From Flavobacterium gyeonganense (GTDB lineage: Bacteria > Bacteroidota > Bacteroidia > Flavobacteriales > Flavobacteriaceae): DNA of 64,000 nt. The position numbers and the translations under genes are program-made. The notes beneath the pieces were generated by a model. The model worked only from the letters and a program-made list of their open reading frames with translations. It did no database searches and had not been told where the DNA came from. The stretch is taken from positions 1,860,001-1,924,000 of the forward strand of contig NZ_CP121112.1 of assembly GCF_029625295.1 (NCBI RefSeq). The letters are read 5' to 3'. This document shows positions 27,194 to 40,500 of the stretch, piece after piece. How positions within the stretch are numbered: the stretch's first letter is position 1; each line of letters begins with the position of its first letter.

Positions 27194-30100
27194 TTATTTA
27201 AAAATCACTTTTTTAGTGGTCTGATAACCATTTTCCAGAACTACCTTTATCAGTAAAACCTGTTGAGCGAAAGGCAGATTCTGCATAATCAGATCAAGAC
27301 TGCCTGTAGTATCTTTGCTATACAATTGCTTGCCAGTAATATCATAAATAAATACCTTATCAATGTTTTCCTTAGTCGAATTTACTGTAATGGTTTTGTT
27401 TTGAGCCACAACCCATACAGCATCATTCTCTGTTTCAAAATCACCTGTTCCTAATGTAGTATTTTTGTATCGCAGCACAAATCGATTCTTGAATGTCCCT
27501 GCCTTTGTCGTAAAAGCATAGTTTTTCGCCGTCAATTCGTTTATTGTACCGGTCTGTGTGTCTTCGAGATAAATTTTCTGGTTTGCCAGACTTCCATCAG
27601 CCTCATCAATTGCTATAGTAAAATCACCTGCAATTGTTGAACGATAGCCCAAAGGAACAACATCTGAATCACTGAATGGCAGTGCACGACCCTGAATGGT
27701 CAGGTTAGAAGATTCACTGATGCTGTAAAAATCAATATAACTGTTGCCGTCATAACTTATTCCGTCAAAGCTTGTATCATAACTGTTTGTAGCACCTTCA
27801 ACATATCCGATAAGGGTCTGTTTGAATGCTCCTCCTGTATTAGTTAGATTCAGCCACAGGCGGTGTTTCTCAATTCCGGCTAATTTGGATGTTTTGCCCA
27901 GTTTGAAAAATTGGGTATTATTGGTTCCCCCATAACGCATGGAGTTGTTGAACTCCACATAGCCTTCTGCAGTTCCCTCTGCCCTCACAAAGAAAGACTG
28001 TCCTGCCGCTATGAAACCTGTCGGTTTCTTACCGTTATCAACAGCAGGTGTGCCAACAGCATGATTAGGATCACTTGGTGCAGAAGCAACACCTCCGGTC
28101 AGGTTGTAACTTGCATAATCATCTGAAACATACGCAAGCTTTGAATTCACCATTTTTATAGCCGTATTATGGGTCCAGAAATAAATAGTACCTCCCAAAA
28201 TTGGATCATTATGGGCATTCTTTAAAAAATCATCTGCATGAATAGCAGAAGGATAGGGATTCCCGATCAGATAATATTTACCTGTCTGGAGATACTGGCT
28301 ACTGGTGATGTTACCATTGTTTGGCTTGCCTATAAACTGCACTGGCTGTACATAGCTGGCCGCAGTGGGATCCGGCCACGCAAAAGGCTTTGGAACCCTG
28401 ATGATATAACCGATTCCAGGCTGCATAACATTGGCTGATGACTCGATTTTCCAGCCACTTCCACTATAAGACTGGTATTTATCCCAAAGTGTATTAGGTG
28501 ATAAATTGTATAGTGTCTGACCTTCTACTGGGGATGACCAATATGTAAAATCGAAATTTTTCATCGGCTGGGAATCGCGCTTGTAGATAATTTTACCAGA
28601 ATTCACAGCGTTGGTTAATTGAATTAAACTCGCGTTATTCTCAAAGATTAAATTTTCATCTGTATCAACTGTCACCGCGTTTGTTATAGTCAATGTACGC
28701 CCTGTTTTTATAATAACTTTTGTTGTGCTTCCTGAAACCCTGCAACTGCAGCCATATAAATCAACATTTGGATCGACAGCAGGAGGATAATTTGCTGTGA
28801 AAACAATATTTTGATCTAAAGTTGGTACAGATCCTGTAGACCATGCAGTTCCGTTCCAGGTATTCGTTGTCTGACTAATAATTGAAGCAGGAGCTGTTAA
28901 AGGTGATTTACAGCCACTGCTATTATCCGTTACCCTAAAAGTATAAGTTCCAGCAGCCAAACCAGTGACAGTCGTTGTAGATCCGGAACCAGAAGTGCTT
29001 ACTGTACCGCTTCCTGAATTTCTTTCTAAAGTCCATGCTCCTGAAGGTAAACTGCTTAAAGCAATAGTTCCTAATGAATTACAAGTTATGTTTTTTATTG
29101 TCCCTATCGTTGGAGGTGTCAATAAATTAGTTACGGTTTGGATATCATCTGCCTTAGTATTACCTGAAATATCTTCGATCGTGTTCGCTGAAGGATCAAC
29201 AGCTGTAACTTTTGCAGAATTGATCACTCTCCCTAACGCTACATCAGCTGCTGTAATAGTATAATCAGCAGTTAAAGTTGTCGTTGCACCAACAGCCAAG
29301 GAAGCAATAGGAGAACCTGGTATTGTACCAATCATAGGGTCAGTTACTACTACATTTGTTAACGGAACATCTCCTGTATTGGTAACTTCAAAAGTATACC
29401 TAATTTTACCCCCTACTCCGCACCCCAACAATGTCGCTTTTTTTACTAAAGCTAAAGTTGCTATTTTTAACGAATTTGTATTAAAAGCAATAAATGCACA
29501 ATCAGAACTTCCTGAAAAATTAACTACAAAACGATCTATCTGTGAGGAAGTTGCATCTGTAATTCCAAAAGCACTTAAATCAAAGGCGAGCAAGCGAATA
29601 TCGCGGGTGTCATTTGCATTAAAACCAGCGGCCGGTGCTCCGTTATTAGTATTGAATAAATCCAGTCTGTAAGTTCCAACTGCCGGAATAGAACTAGAAG
29701 TAAAATCTACGTTAACAGAATTACCAATAACAACTCCTGATGCATTAACAAAACTGAATTTGTCAACTACTGAATTTGGCTGAGCAACCTGACTGACTAT
29801 AATATCAGGGATACCATCTCCAATTATTCCCAATTGTATATTATTTGTACCTATTTTGAATTCAGCCAAAGTATTGGCTTTTATATTTGCAATCCCTGTA
29901 CCCAAAGCCAATCCATTAATACCATCTGTAAGTCTATAAGCTAATTCAGCAGGCGTTGATAAAGCTCCTCCAAGAGCAGGAGTTAATATCCTATTCGTTA
30001 AAGAGCCATCAATATTAGAACCCTGCAAATAGTAGCTGGATGGGTCATATGGTAAAGATTGTATTTTTAAAGCTCTGAAACGGCTATTCACAAAACTAAC

Positions 30101-30361
30101 AGAATTAGCAGTCAAAACAGCGTTATTAGCGCCTGTTGCATACGTTTTTCCCTGCCAGTCAAAGGCAAGCAAATTATTTTCTGTATTAGGCTGATTTGCA
30201 ACAACATTAGTTGCCGAATTGGATGTGAAATAGGTGTTCCAATCGGTATATATTCTTGTTACCGAAGTTTGGCTTAATGTTTTGGAAGTAATGAGTGAAA
30301 AAAATAAAACAATAATCTTTAAAAATAAAGAACGTTTCATCAAAAGTGATTTTCTAATCAT
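27194..30361 (-). CDS. T9SS-exported cluster protein with DUF11/DUF7507-like domain and shared C-terminal module
   Basis: This is a 1055-residue secreted protein. The signal peptide is LMKRSLFLKIIVLFFSLITS within the first 33 residues. Residues about 35-300 form an N-terminal domain of unknown type (TRIYTDWNTYF onward, with a likely beta-sandwich). Residues about 305-410 match a DUF11/DUF7507-like bacterial repeat (YTFEVTNTGDVPLTNVVVTD). Next is an Ig-like segment (PTIGTIKNITCNSLGTIALS), then WNGTAWSTG, a GCSCRV strand and the shared module from FDFTYWSSPVEGQTLYNL (about 597) to QTTKKVIFK. The C-terminal module is close to those at 30759 and 48834, but clearly less similar than they are to each other. 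It has its own terminator and a 397-bp upstream gap, so it is probably monocistronic. Function unknown; adhesion or polymer binding would fit. Confidence 0.88.
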   Translation of the reverse strand: MIRKSLLMKRSLFLKIIVLFFSLITSKTLSQTSVTRIYTDWNTYFTSNSATNVVANQPNTENNLLAFDWQGKTYATGANNAVLTANSVSFVNSRFRALKIQSLPYDPSSYYLQGSNIDGSLTNRILTPALGGALSTPAELAYRLTDGINGLALGTGIANIKANTLAEFKIGTNNIQLGIIGDGIPDIIVSQVAQPNSVVDKFSFVNASGVVIGNSVNVDFTSSSIPAVGTYRLDLFNTNNGAPAAGFNANDTRDIRLLAFDLSAFGITDATSSQIDRFVVNFSGSSDCAFIAFNTNSLKIATLALVKKATLLGCGVGGKIRYTFEVTNTGDVPLTNVVVTDPMIGTIPGSPIASLAVGATTTLTADYTITAADVALGRVINSAKVTAVDPSANTIEDISGNTKADDIQTVTNLLTPPTIGTIKNITCNSLGTIALSSLPSGAWTLERNSGSGTVSTSGSGSTTTVTGLAAGTYTFRVTDNSSGCKSPLTAPASIISQTTNTWNGTAWSTGSVPTLDQNIVFTANYPPAVDPNVDLYGCSCRVSGSTTKVIIKTGRTLTITNAVTVDTDENLIFENNASLIQLTNAVNSGKIIYKRDSQPMKNFDFTYWSSPVEGQTLYNLSPNTLWDKYQSYSGSGWKIESSANVMQPGIGYIIRVPKPFAWPDPTAASYVQPVQFIGKPNNGNITSSQYLQTGKYYLIGNPYPSAIHADDFLKNAHNDPILGGTIYFWTHNTAIKMVNSKLAYVSDDYASYNLTGGVASAPSDPNHAVGTPAVDNGKKPTGFIAAGQSFFVRAEGTAEGYVEFNNSMRYGGTNNTQFFKLGKTSKLAGIEKHRLWLNLTNTGGAFKQTLIGYVEGATNSYDTSFDGISYDGNSYIDFYSISESSNLTIQGRALPFSDSDVVPLGYRSTIAGDFTIAIDEADGSLANQKIYLEDTQTGTINELTAKNYAFTTKAGTFKNRFVLRYKNTTLGTGDFETENDAVWVVAQNKTITVNSTKENIDKVFIYDITGKQLYSKDTTGSLDLIMQNLPFAQQVLLIKVVLENGYQTTKKVIFK

Positions 30362-30706
30362 TGTATAGGCTTATAAAGATTAACTTAGTCTTGGAAATAC
30401 TTCTTATTATGTATATCTAATAATTTTTCACTGTTCTAATATTTAAAAACAATTAAAAAAATACCTTTTAATACCCACACTAAGAAGCATATAAGCCACA
30501 AAAATAATCCTTTGTGTAACTTATTTTAATTGAAATGAGACAAATTCGATTAAAGGCATATAAACCCGATGTAGAACCAGGGTATTTTATACATGTAAAA
30601 TTATATAGGTAAAAAGCTACATGAAAATATATTCAATCTATTAAATCATTCACTTTTAACCATAAAGGTTTTTTAAAATTAAAAGTGGTTAATATGATAT
30701 TAAAAT

Positions 30707-32145
30707 AAAAAATCCGATAACTTACGCTATCGGATTTTTTGTTTTATGGTTTGTAGTTTTATTTAAAGATCACTTTTTTAGTCGTCTGGTAGCCATTCTC
30801 CAGCACTACTTTTACCAGTAAAACCTGTTGCGCAAAGGGCTGGTTCTGAAGAACAAATTCAAGATTGCTTACCTTATCTTTACTATACAACTCTTTTCCG
30901 GAAACATCATAAATAAACACCTTATCAATATTTTCTGTTGTCGAATTTACTGTAATGGTTTTGTTTTGGGCAACAACCCAAACAGCATCATCAACCGTTT
31001 CAAAATCTCCCGTTCCTAATGTTGTGTTCTTGTAACGCAGTACAAATCGATTGTTGAATGCACCTGCCTTGGTCGTAAAAGTATAGTTTTTCGCCGTCAA
31101 TTCGTTTATTGTTCCGGTCTGCTTGTCTTCAAGGTAAACTCTCTGGCTTGAAAGGCTGCCATCTGCCTGATCGATTGCAATGGTAAAATCTCCCGCTATT
31201 GTCGAACGATAGCCCAAAGGAACAACATCTGAATCACTGAATGGCAAGGCACGTCCCTGGATCGTCAGCCTGGAAGTTTCATTGACACTGTAAAAATCAA
31301 TATAACTGTTGCCGTCATAAGTCATTCCGTCAAAATTTGTATCATAACCATTTGTCGCACCGTCAACATATCCAATCAGCGTTTGTTTGAATGCACCTCC
31401 CGTATTGCTCAGATTAAGCCAAAGGCGGTGTTTCTCAATCGCTGCGGATTTAGATGTTTTGCCCGGTTTGAAAAATTGGGAATTATTCGTGCCTCCATAA
31501 CGCATCGAGTTATTGAACTCCACATAGCCTGAACCATCTTCAGCCATCGTAAAAAATGATTGCCCTGCTGCTATATAGCCGGTCGGTTTTCTGCCTGTAT
31601 CCAATGAAGGGTTATCATTATACCCTGGATCACTTACAGCTGAAGTAGCAACTCCTCCTGTCAGGTTGTAGCTGGCATAGTCATCTGAAACATAAGCAAG
31701 CTTAGAATTGACAACCTTAATAGCGGTATTGTGGGTCCAGAAATAGATGGTCCCCCCTAAAATATTTCTATTGTTTACATTGCTGAACAAGAAATCATCT
31801 GCATGTATGGCCGATGGATAAGGATTCCCGATCAGGTAGTATTTCCCTTTATCCATATGCTGGCTGCTGGTGATGTGCCCGTTGTTTGGCTTGCCTATAA
31901 ACTGCACTGGCTGTACATAGCTGGCTGCATTAGGATCCGGCCACGCAAAAGGCTTTGGCACCCTGATGATATAACCGATTCCTGGCTGCATAACATTGGT
32001 TGATGTCTCGATTTTCCAGCCACTTCCACTATAAGACTGGTATTTGTCCCAAAGCGTATTAGGCGATAAATTGTATAACGTCTGACCTTCTACAGGCGAT
32101 GACCAATACGTAAAATCGAAATTCTTCATCGGCTGGGAATTTCGC
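30707..32145 (-). repeat. 1.44-kb direct repeat, copy 1 (C-terminal module plus terminator)
   Basis: Positions 30707-32145 match 48782-50220 base for base at a constant offset of 18,075, without any gap. I count about 15 substitutions by eye, so identity is close to 99%. The repeat covers the terminator, the 3' untranslated spacer and the last ~462 codons of two different genes. Identity stops abruptly at the codons just upstream of the YWSSP segment. Both copies have the same orientation. Confidence 0.95.
30712..30740 (-). terminator. terminator of the 2064-residue cluster gene
   Basis: ATCCGATA (30712-30719) pairs with TATCGGAT (30728-30735), with A and T runs on either side. It differs from the copy at 48787-48810 by one base in the loop-proximal stem. 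The upstream gap of the neighbouring gene, 30362-30706, is AT-rich and shows no gene or clear promoter. Confidence 0.85.
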
Positions 32146-35100
32146 CTATAAGTGATGACACCAACGTTATTATTGACATTATTAATTTGTACCAAACTGG
32201 CATTATTCTCAAATGTCAAAGAACCATTAACTGTTACTTCATTGGTTATAGTTAATGTAACTCCTGATGGTACTGTTGCCACTACACCTGAGTTAATTGT
32301 CAAAGCGCAACCTACTAAATTTGTTGTAAAAGGAGAATTAGGAATTACTGCAGCTATTATAACATTCATAGTCGCATTTGGCGGTACTCCTCTACTCCAG
32401 CTGCTTCCATTCCAAATATTTGAATTATTAAAAATGGTAACTGTACTAGCTGCAGAAGTACATCCATTAGAATTAGTTACGGTGAATGTATAACTCCCGG
32501 CTGATAGACCTGAGATAGTTCTGCTTGTTGTATTAGGAACCGCATTGCCATAGGTTGCAGCAGTATCTCCTGTTTGATTAATTGTCCAATCACCTGCTGG
32601 CAGATCTCGTAATTCTACACTACCGGTATTTGTTGTACAACTAATATGGATTATTGTCCCTACAGTAGGAGCTATTGGATTTTGATTTACTATTATTGAT
32701 TCACTATTACTATTTGTCGTTCCACACCCATTAGTCGCATAATATCTGATTCTTTTTCCATTGTCAGCGAAAGAAACCGTATAAGGAACTACCAAATTTG
32801 AATATGAACCACTTCCCACTGCAGTCTCTAATTGCCAGCCAGAAGCTGAAATAGCAGAACCGTTAGTCGTAACAGTAGGTGCTGCAGGATTCAAAGATCC
32901 ATCAGGACAAAATGCTGAAGGTGCAGAGATTGAAGCTATAGTAGGTACATTATTTACTGATGTTATATTTATTGGCATACTTGCAGAACAGCCAGCAGCA
33001 TCTGCATAATTTAAAGTATAACTTCCGGAATCTAATCCTGTTCTGTTTAACGTAGTTGCAGCATCTGACCACGAAACGTCTAACAAATTCACATCTATAT
33101 AATGAGCCCCATTCACTCCCTCCCAAAGATCTATTGTTTTTGCATATACAAGATTATTTGAAGCATCAAACAATTCTAAAAGCATATTTTGTCCTCTGTC
33201 CTGACAACAATCACTTCTATTATAGATTCGTAAATAATCAATGTTTTTTGCCGAAGCCAAATCTACTGTAATATATTCTCCTGCATTTGTGGATGCACTA
33301 TGCCAGAAGCTATATCCTGCATAATCTCCATCAATCGCCCGTTGTGGGCCAAAAGTTGCTACATTACTATAAGTTGAGCTTGCAGAAGCTGTTGCACCAT
33401 TTGAAGCTAATGCAACGTTATTGCCAGTAAAAATTTCAAAAGCCTGAATTTCCTGAACTTGCTGATGATCAGCATATTTTTGAGTTAATTTTATATATCG
33501 AATATTAGTCAGCCCTCCTGAAAGCGAAGGTGAAATAGTTCCATTATTAGAAGAAGGACAAGTTTCATCAACTTTATTAGGTGTAATTACAGGTGTCGCA
33601 TTTAACATTACCGTAACATCCAATCGCGTTGTACTCTCACATCCTGAAGTTTGCGAAGCATAATAATGATTTCCACTTATTAGTGGCGTTGCTGCTGTCA
33701 GCTGATTTCCTCCTATTAGTGCATCATACCATTTTATACCTGTTCCTGTGGCGGTAAGATTTGCTACTGTTGGTGAACCTGCTGCACAAAATGTTTGAAA
33801 TTCTGAACCTGTAGGTGTTGCTGGTGTAGGATCAACTAATATGGTATAATTAGTTGCTGTACCCGAACAGCCATTAACTGTTGGTGTAATAACATAGGTA
33901 ACTGTTCCCTGAGTGGTTCCTGTAGTAGAAATCGTTTGAACAGGAATATTTCCTGATCCACTTGCCGTGAATCCTGAAACTCCAGCTGTTGCACTTGCAG
34001 TCCATGCAAAAGTAGTCCCTGTAATTCCTGAAGTAAGAACAACAGCAGTAGAACTTCTTCCGGAACAAATGGTCTGTGTTAAGGTTGTATTGGTAACGGA
34101 TGGTCTAGGATTTATAACAAATGCTGTAGGTGTTCTACAACTTGGACTCGAAGAACATGCTGCATAAAAAATTGTTGTTCCTGGTGTGTTTGTATTGGCT
34201 AACCCTGAACCCGCAACACCAACCGGATTAAAAGAAGATCCGGAACCTAGTAATGTACCGCCTGAAGAAGCTGTATACCAATCTATAGAACCTGGAACAG
34301 TATAAGTAACCGTAATCTGCATATAATCAACATTTGCCGTTACAGTTCCACTCCCACTCCCCCTAGTGATAGTTGCAGATAAAGCAACACCAAAATTTGT
34401 TGCGTTGATATCTGCTGGATTCCAAGATGAACCCCATAAATCATTTGTTCCGCCATAAGATGCAGCATTAGTTGTTGTTACAATCCAATTAGTTGTTGTA
34501 AAACCTCTATTAGTAGAAGTAACTGCCCCGCTCTTTATTAAACTCACAATATTATCTCTGACATAATCAGAACCGCTATTTGCTGAAGCGTATCGATTCA
34601 CAGAAACTGTGACACCAGTAATCGTAGCATTTGTAGGTATAGTAAATCCAAAATTTGTGGCTTGTAGATAATTTGTTGTTGTGGTTCCATTAGAATTCCT
34701 TGATGCACTTGTATTACTATTATCATCAGCAGTAATACGCCCCGGATTTGACCATGCCAAAGTACCAACACCTGTTACAGATGTTCCATTACCAGCACTT
34801 CTACTAGAACTTAAAGTTTGATCACAATTTGTCGAAGAGCTCAACGATCCGGAATCACTTGTACAAACAGTAACCCCTGTAGTTGTTGGACCTGCAGATG
34901 CTACCGTAATGGCATTAGAAGTAGCAGGACTTCCTGCCAAACAAGGAGAAGCGTTCGAAGTCATTTCACAAGTAACTACATCATTATTTAATAATAAAGT
35001 ACTATTTGAATACGTTGTTGAGTTGTTTCCAACATTTACTCCATTCAATTTCCATTGATAAACCGGAGTTGTGCCCGGATTTGTTGGTGTTGCAGTAAAC

Positions 35101-37072
35101 GTTACATTTGTTCCGGCACAAACAGTTCCAGCGGGTGAGTTAGAAATACTCACTGAGGCTGTCAAAACAGGATTTACAGCTAATGTTACGTTTTGGGTAA
35201 AAGTAGCAGAACAATTAGGTGTACTGCTTGTAACAGTAACCTCTGTAATTCTCAACTGCTGGCCATTATTAGCAGCTGTTAAAGCTGATGATGTAAAACT
35301 TGCCGCACCGGAACCATTAGCAACAATACCCGTTACTGCAGCCTGCGCAACACTATTGATAGTATAATTTATGGTAGAAGTACTATTTACTGGCAATCCT
35401 GTTAAATTTATCAAAGCTCCGGAACCTGCACATACTGCTGCTGCTTGCGATGCTCCTGTTAATGTTGGTGCAGGATTTACAGATAAAGTCACGTTTTGAG
35501 TAAAAGCAGCAGAACAATTAGGAGTCGTATTTGTAGTCGCAACACCTGTTATACGTAGTTGCTGACCATTATTGGCTGCTGTCAAAGCAACTGTACTAAA
35601 ACTCGCTGTACCTGAAGCATCGGAAACTACACCTGTTACAGCAGTTTGTGCAGCACCGTTAATACTATAATTAATCGTTGAAGTAGCATTTGGCAATAAT
35701 CCGGTTAGATTAATTGTAGCCCCAAATCCTACACAGGTTGCTATTGGTTGTGAAGCTCCTGTTAATGTTGGTGTGGCATTAACAGCCAGAGTTACATTTC
35801 TGGCAAAGCTGGATGTACAATTTGGTGTCGCGCTTGTATTAGTAATAGCTGTTATTTGCAATATTTGACCATTATTACCAATCGTTAATACAGGTGTTGT
35901 AAAACTTCCTGTTCCGGAAGCATCAGAAGTAACACCTGTAATTGGTGTTTGCGCAACACCATTAATAGTATAATTTATTGTCGAAGTAGTACTTGGTAAT
36001 AAACCTGTTAGATTAATAGTAGCTGCTGAACCAGCACAAACGGCAGGCTGTGCCGCAGGTTGCGTCGCATTTGTTAATGTCGGATTGGGATTAATTGAAA
36101 CACTTCCGTTCATTGGTGTAGTACAACCTGTAGTTCCTGCTCTGGCTACTGCTGTATAAATACCTGTAACAGTTTGGATTCCAAATGAAATAGGCGAACC
36201 TGTTCCAGCAAGAGCACTCCCAACAGCTATTGAGCCGTTACGGTACAGTTGGTAATTAACACCAATCTGAGAATTACTAACACCAATAGTAGTACTATTT
36301 CCTTCACAAATACTTGTTCCAGTCATGTTATAAGCTACAGGATTAGAAGTATAGAGCATGATATCATCCAAAAACCAGTCATCTCCTCCCCAGGCAAGAC
36401 AAGATCCGATGGCTGTGCTTGAAGTTGTAGCAACAAACTCTAAATCCGCGGTAGTTGCGGTTGCTGGATTCCATGGAATGGTAAGTGTTATTGTACCTTG
36501 TGTTATAGTTATGCCTGAAGTTGCACCCCCAACTGTTAAAGGGAACCCTGATTGTGTATAAGTGGCCCCATTAGAAGTAGTAATATTGGCTGTTGTTATT
36601 TGAGTATTTGGACTTCCTACCGAACCAGCAGCATTATTAATCGTCATGTAAGTTACACCTCCTAATTTTATTACTAATGTAGCAGTTGTTGGACAGGTTG
36701 ACAAACGATTGGCATTTTGTCCCTTGATTTTGAAGGAAAGAGTTAACGAATTATTAACAAGACCTGTTACGCTTTGCTTTAATGACTGATCAACCGCACC
36801 ATCTTTTTCAATATAAATTTCATTTGGAGCCCAGGTTGCTTCATAATACCAGCCTGTACCAGAGCCTCCTAGTGTCCATCCATTGGCATTTCCTGTAAAA
36901 GTTGAATTAGTAACCACATTACAAGTCTGTCCATAGCCCATCTGAAACATCAAAAAAGCAAAAAAACCAATTTAACATTATTGTTAAACAAGTTAAATGA
37001 TAAAAATTCTGGAATATTGTGATTTTGTTTTGAAAAAAATAAACCAATAAGAATTTGTAGTTTTTTAATCAT
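30759..37072 (-). CDS. giant T9SS-exported protein: jelly-roll, Ig-like repeats, discoidin domain, shared C-terminal module
   Basis: The uninterrupted frame encodes 2064 residues from 36953, but it lacks a proper signal peptide. An ATG at 37072 (MIKKLQILIGLFFSKQNH) reads through VKLVFLLF and joins the main frame (LMFQMGYGQTC) if the six-T run at 36952-36957 (minus strand) has one more T, so I extend the gene to 37072. From the 36953 numbering: a MAM-like jelly-roll domain at about 7-205; four ~100-residue Ig-like repeats at 292-594 (TINLTGLLP...STINYTING); a further beta-rich region; an F5/8 type C (discoidin)-like domain at 1140-1300 (RAIDGDYAGYSFWHS); Ig-like segments; and the shared module from about 1603 to QTTKKVIFK. 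Discoidin and jelly-roll domains usually bind carbohydrate. The C-terminal cassette is nearly identical to that of 48834-54734. Confidence 0.88.
35170..36080 (-). repeat. tandem ~303-bp repeats coding for Ig-like domains
   Basis: Successive units begin at about 35170, 35473 and 35776 (period 303 bp, 101 codons), and a longer fourth unit ends near 36080. Each encodes a variant of 'GASQ...CxGxGATINLTGLLP...STINYxINGxAQTxVTGVxSDASG'. Units are diverged at the DNA level, so the duplications are not recent. Confidence 0.75.
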
Positions 37073-37470
37073 GTTTGGGGCGGATTAAATTTAAAAAAAG
37101 TAAACTTATTTCTATTAAAATTGCTTTTTTGACAAATTTTATCAAATAACAACTAATAATACCCTAAACTTAATTAGTATTAAACCTGTAAACAGATTGA
37201 TGTTCTGATAATCAAAACATAAGAATTAAAAACAAAATACTAAATTATTTGGGGCTAATTTATAGAACAAAAATAACAGTTCTGAATGGTTTTTTTATCA
37301 AATTTTAAACTATTCGATAAAAAGCAAAAAAAAGCGATAAAAAGAACCCTTTATTAGATAAAAAAAATATTTACATGTAAAATCTTACTATTTTTAAAAT
37401 TTATTTGATATTAATTTATTTTCTTATCAGACTTAAAAACCTTTTTAAGATAAATTATGTTCATAAAAAA

Positions 37471-37500
37471 ATCCGACAGGATTACTATCGGATTTTTTTT
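37471..37500 (-). terminator. terminator of the 1627-residue cluster gene
   Basis: ATCCGA (37471-37476) pairs with TCGGAT (37488-37493), with A and T runs outside. The stem is shorter than in the sister terminators. The gap 37073-37470 upstream is AT-rich; it shows only a short direct repeat (CGATAAAAAG near 37317 and 37340) and no gene. Confidence 0.7.
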
Positions 37501-37521
37501 ATGAAAAAACAATTATTCTTA

Positions 37522-40500
37522 TTACCTGAATATGATTTTTCTTGTTTGTTCGTTATCGTCTTCCAAAAACACTTTCACAAGCAAAACCTGTTGTGCTGCA
37601 TTTAACTGTGTGATTGAAAATTGATTGCTATTTATCTTATCTTTTTTATAAATCAATTTCCCGGAAATATCATATAAAAAGACTTTACTGATATTATCAT
37701 CATTTAAAGATGTAATGTTAATGACTTTACGATTCACTGTAACAATCAAATTATTTTTATTATTGTCTAAATCACCTGAACCTAAATTTGAATCGCTGTA
37801 TCTCAGGACAAAACGATCATCAAAAGTTCCGGCTGCAGTAGTAAACATATAATTTGATGATTGCAGATTATGTACAGTCTGGGTCAGTCTGTCCTCAAGA
37901 TATATAGGCTGAGTGGATAAATTTCCGTCTGTCTGATTTATTCCTATTGTGAAATTACCAGAAATTGTGGTTTTATACCCCAGATGAACACTATCAGTAT
38001 TTTCAAAAGGTAATGCCCGGCCCTGAATAACAAGCTTTTTATCGTTATTTATACTATAAAAATCTACATATTTATGGCCATCTAGCGTAATTCCGTCAAA
38101 CTGATCTTCATAATTATTAGTTGCTCCCTGAATGTAGCCTATTAATGTTTGTTTATAGGCCTCTTTATTATTACTTAATTCAAGCCATACACGATGTCTT
38201 TCAGAATCTGCGGTTTTTTCCTGTTTAAAAAACTGATTATTGTTCCCTGCTATACGCATGCTGTTTGTAAAAGCAATTGTTCCGGGAGCTTTTGAAACGA
38301 TAAAAAATGACTGACCTGCAGCAATTTTTCCATTAGGTTTCCTTCCCATATCCGAAGCAGGAATATCACTATGGCCAGGGTCACTTTTTGCTGAAGTACC
38401 CACACCTCCTGTTATGTTATAAGAAGCATAATCATCTCCTGTATAGCCATTACCTGATAGTGGCGTATTATGTGTCCAAAAGTAAATAGTTCCGCCTAAA
38501 ATTGTACTATTAGCTGATAAAAATAAATTTGCATCCACGGCTGATGGATAAGGATTCCCTATCAAAAAGTAACGGGTTGCTGTAAGAGCAGTTACTTCTT
38601 CTGCAAAGATACTTCCATTATTAGGAACCCCAACAAACCTCACTCGCTGAGCATAAGGAAAAACTACATTTTCTCCATTAGCCCAAAGTCCAGCCTTAGG
38701 CGTTCTGATTATATATCCTTTTCCTGGTGTCATAGGACTTAACGGAGATTCCTGTTTCCATTTAATAAGAGTGGTGTTATATGATAAATATTTATCATAC
38801 AATGTATTGGGTGAAAAAACATTAAGTACCTGACCGGCTATTGGAGAAGACCAATATGTAAAATCAAAATTTTCCATCGGTTCAGAGATTCTTTTGTATA
38901 TAATATCACCTGTATTACTGATATCATTAGTCTGCACAAGACTTGCATTGTTTTCAAAAGTTAGCGTTCCTCCGGTTGTAACTGCATTGGTTATAGTAAA
39001 AGTATGACCGGAATTTACTACAACTGAAACACCTGAATTTACGGTACACGTACACCCACTTAAATCTTCTGTTGAAGTATAATTACCCGCAAAGACAATA
39101 TTATTATTAATTGTTGGCGGGGTTGACCAGCCAGAACCATTCCAGATTGACGTTGGAACCACTAAAGAACTCAGTACAATATTAGCTGAATTAGGAGAAT
39201 AACACGTATTTGTCTTAACGGCAGCAGTAAAGGAACTTCCTGGAGCAAGGTCAGATATAGTAACGCTTGTCCCACTTCCTGAAAAAGTCTGGCCTGTTGA
39301 AAATTGTAATGTCCATTCACCGGCCGGAAGACCATTCAATACAACTTTAGCGGTTGGATTAGCACATGTGGCCTGAGTTATTGTACCTACAGTAGGAGCT
39401 GTAGGACCTGTACTAACTAATATTGAAATAGTATTAGACGAAGCTGTCATCATGCCACAGGAAGCATTTCCTGAACGCACTCTGTAATAATAGGTAGTAT
39501 TAGAACTCAGCCCTGTAACGTCAACACTCGTTACATTTCCCATATTTGAACCATTATAACCCGTAACAAAACTGCCAAAAGCAGGATCTGTAGAAACGTC
39601 TAAATAATAGGCATTAGCGCTGTCAACTGCATTCCAATTGGCTCTAAAACTGGTACAGGATAATATAGCAGCAGCAGTTGCAACCGGAGTTTTAACCTGC
39701 AGTGTCTGATACTGAATTACATTAGAATTAGCACTTACACCACAACTTGTATTTCTTCGGACCCTGTAATATATAATTCCCGGAGGAACATTGTTTACAG
39801 CATAAGTTGTAAACGTTCCAACATTTAAGCCATTATAGCCTGTAACAAAATTAGTAAAAGCAGCATCAGTAGCCACATCCAGTACATAACTTGTGGTTCC
39901 CCCAACTGCATTCCAATTTGCAGTTATAATAGATGTACAATTGGCTCCTGTTCCTGCAGTTGCGACAACTTCTGCAGCTGAACCAACTGTAAAAACTTTA
40001 GCATTTGGACTGCTTACACCTGTAAGTGCTACTGTAACCCTGTAATCCCCCGGAGTCAAACCCGTTAGGTTTTTTGTAGTGGCAATAACTGTATTATTAC
40101 CGACCCTCTGCCAAGCATAGGTATATGGATCGACCCATTCGGGAGAATTCTGAAATGTACCATTGAATCCCGCAGGTGTAGAGGTTAAAGTCGTTCCTGA
40201 ACCATCATAAAAATTATATCCGGCAATTATACCCGGCTCAAAACCGGAATATACTGTAGGACCAAATGCAAGACTCTCGATTCTTGATGCAGAAAGAGCA
40301 GTACTGTAAAATGCTGCTTTTAAAATACTTCCCGTAAAAGTTTCTCCATTTGTATTAGAAAAAACCCGGCTTCCTATTTTAGTAGTAAAAGTCGATGCCC
40401 CATAATTGGAAGTGTTCACTACACCCCCTGTTACCGGAACGCTAATACCATCAATATAAATCCTTATCCGGGCACCATCACCTGTAACTGCGATGTGGTG

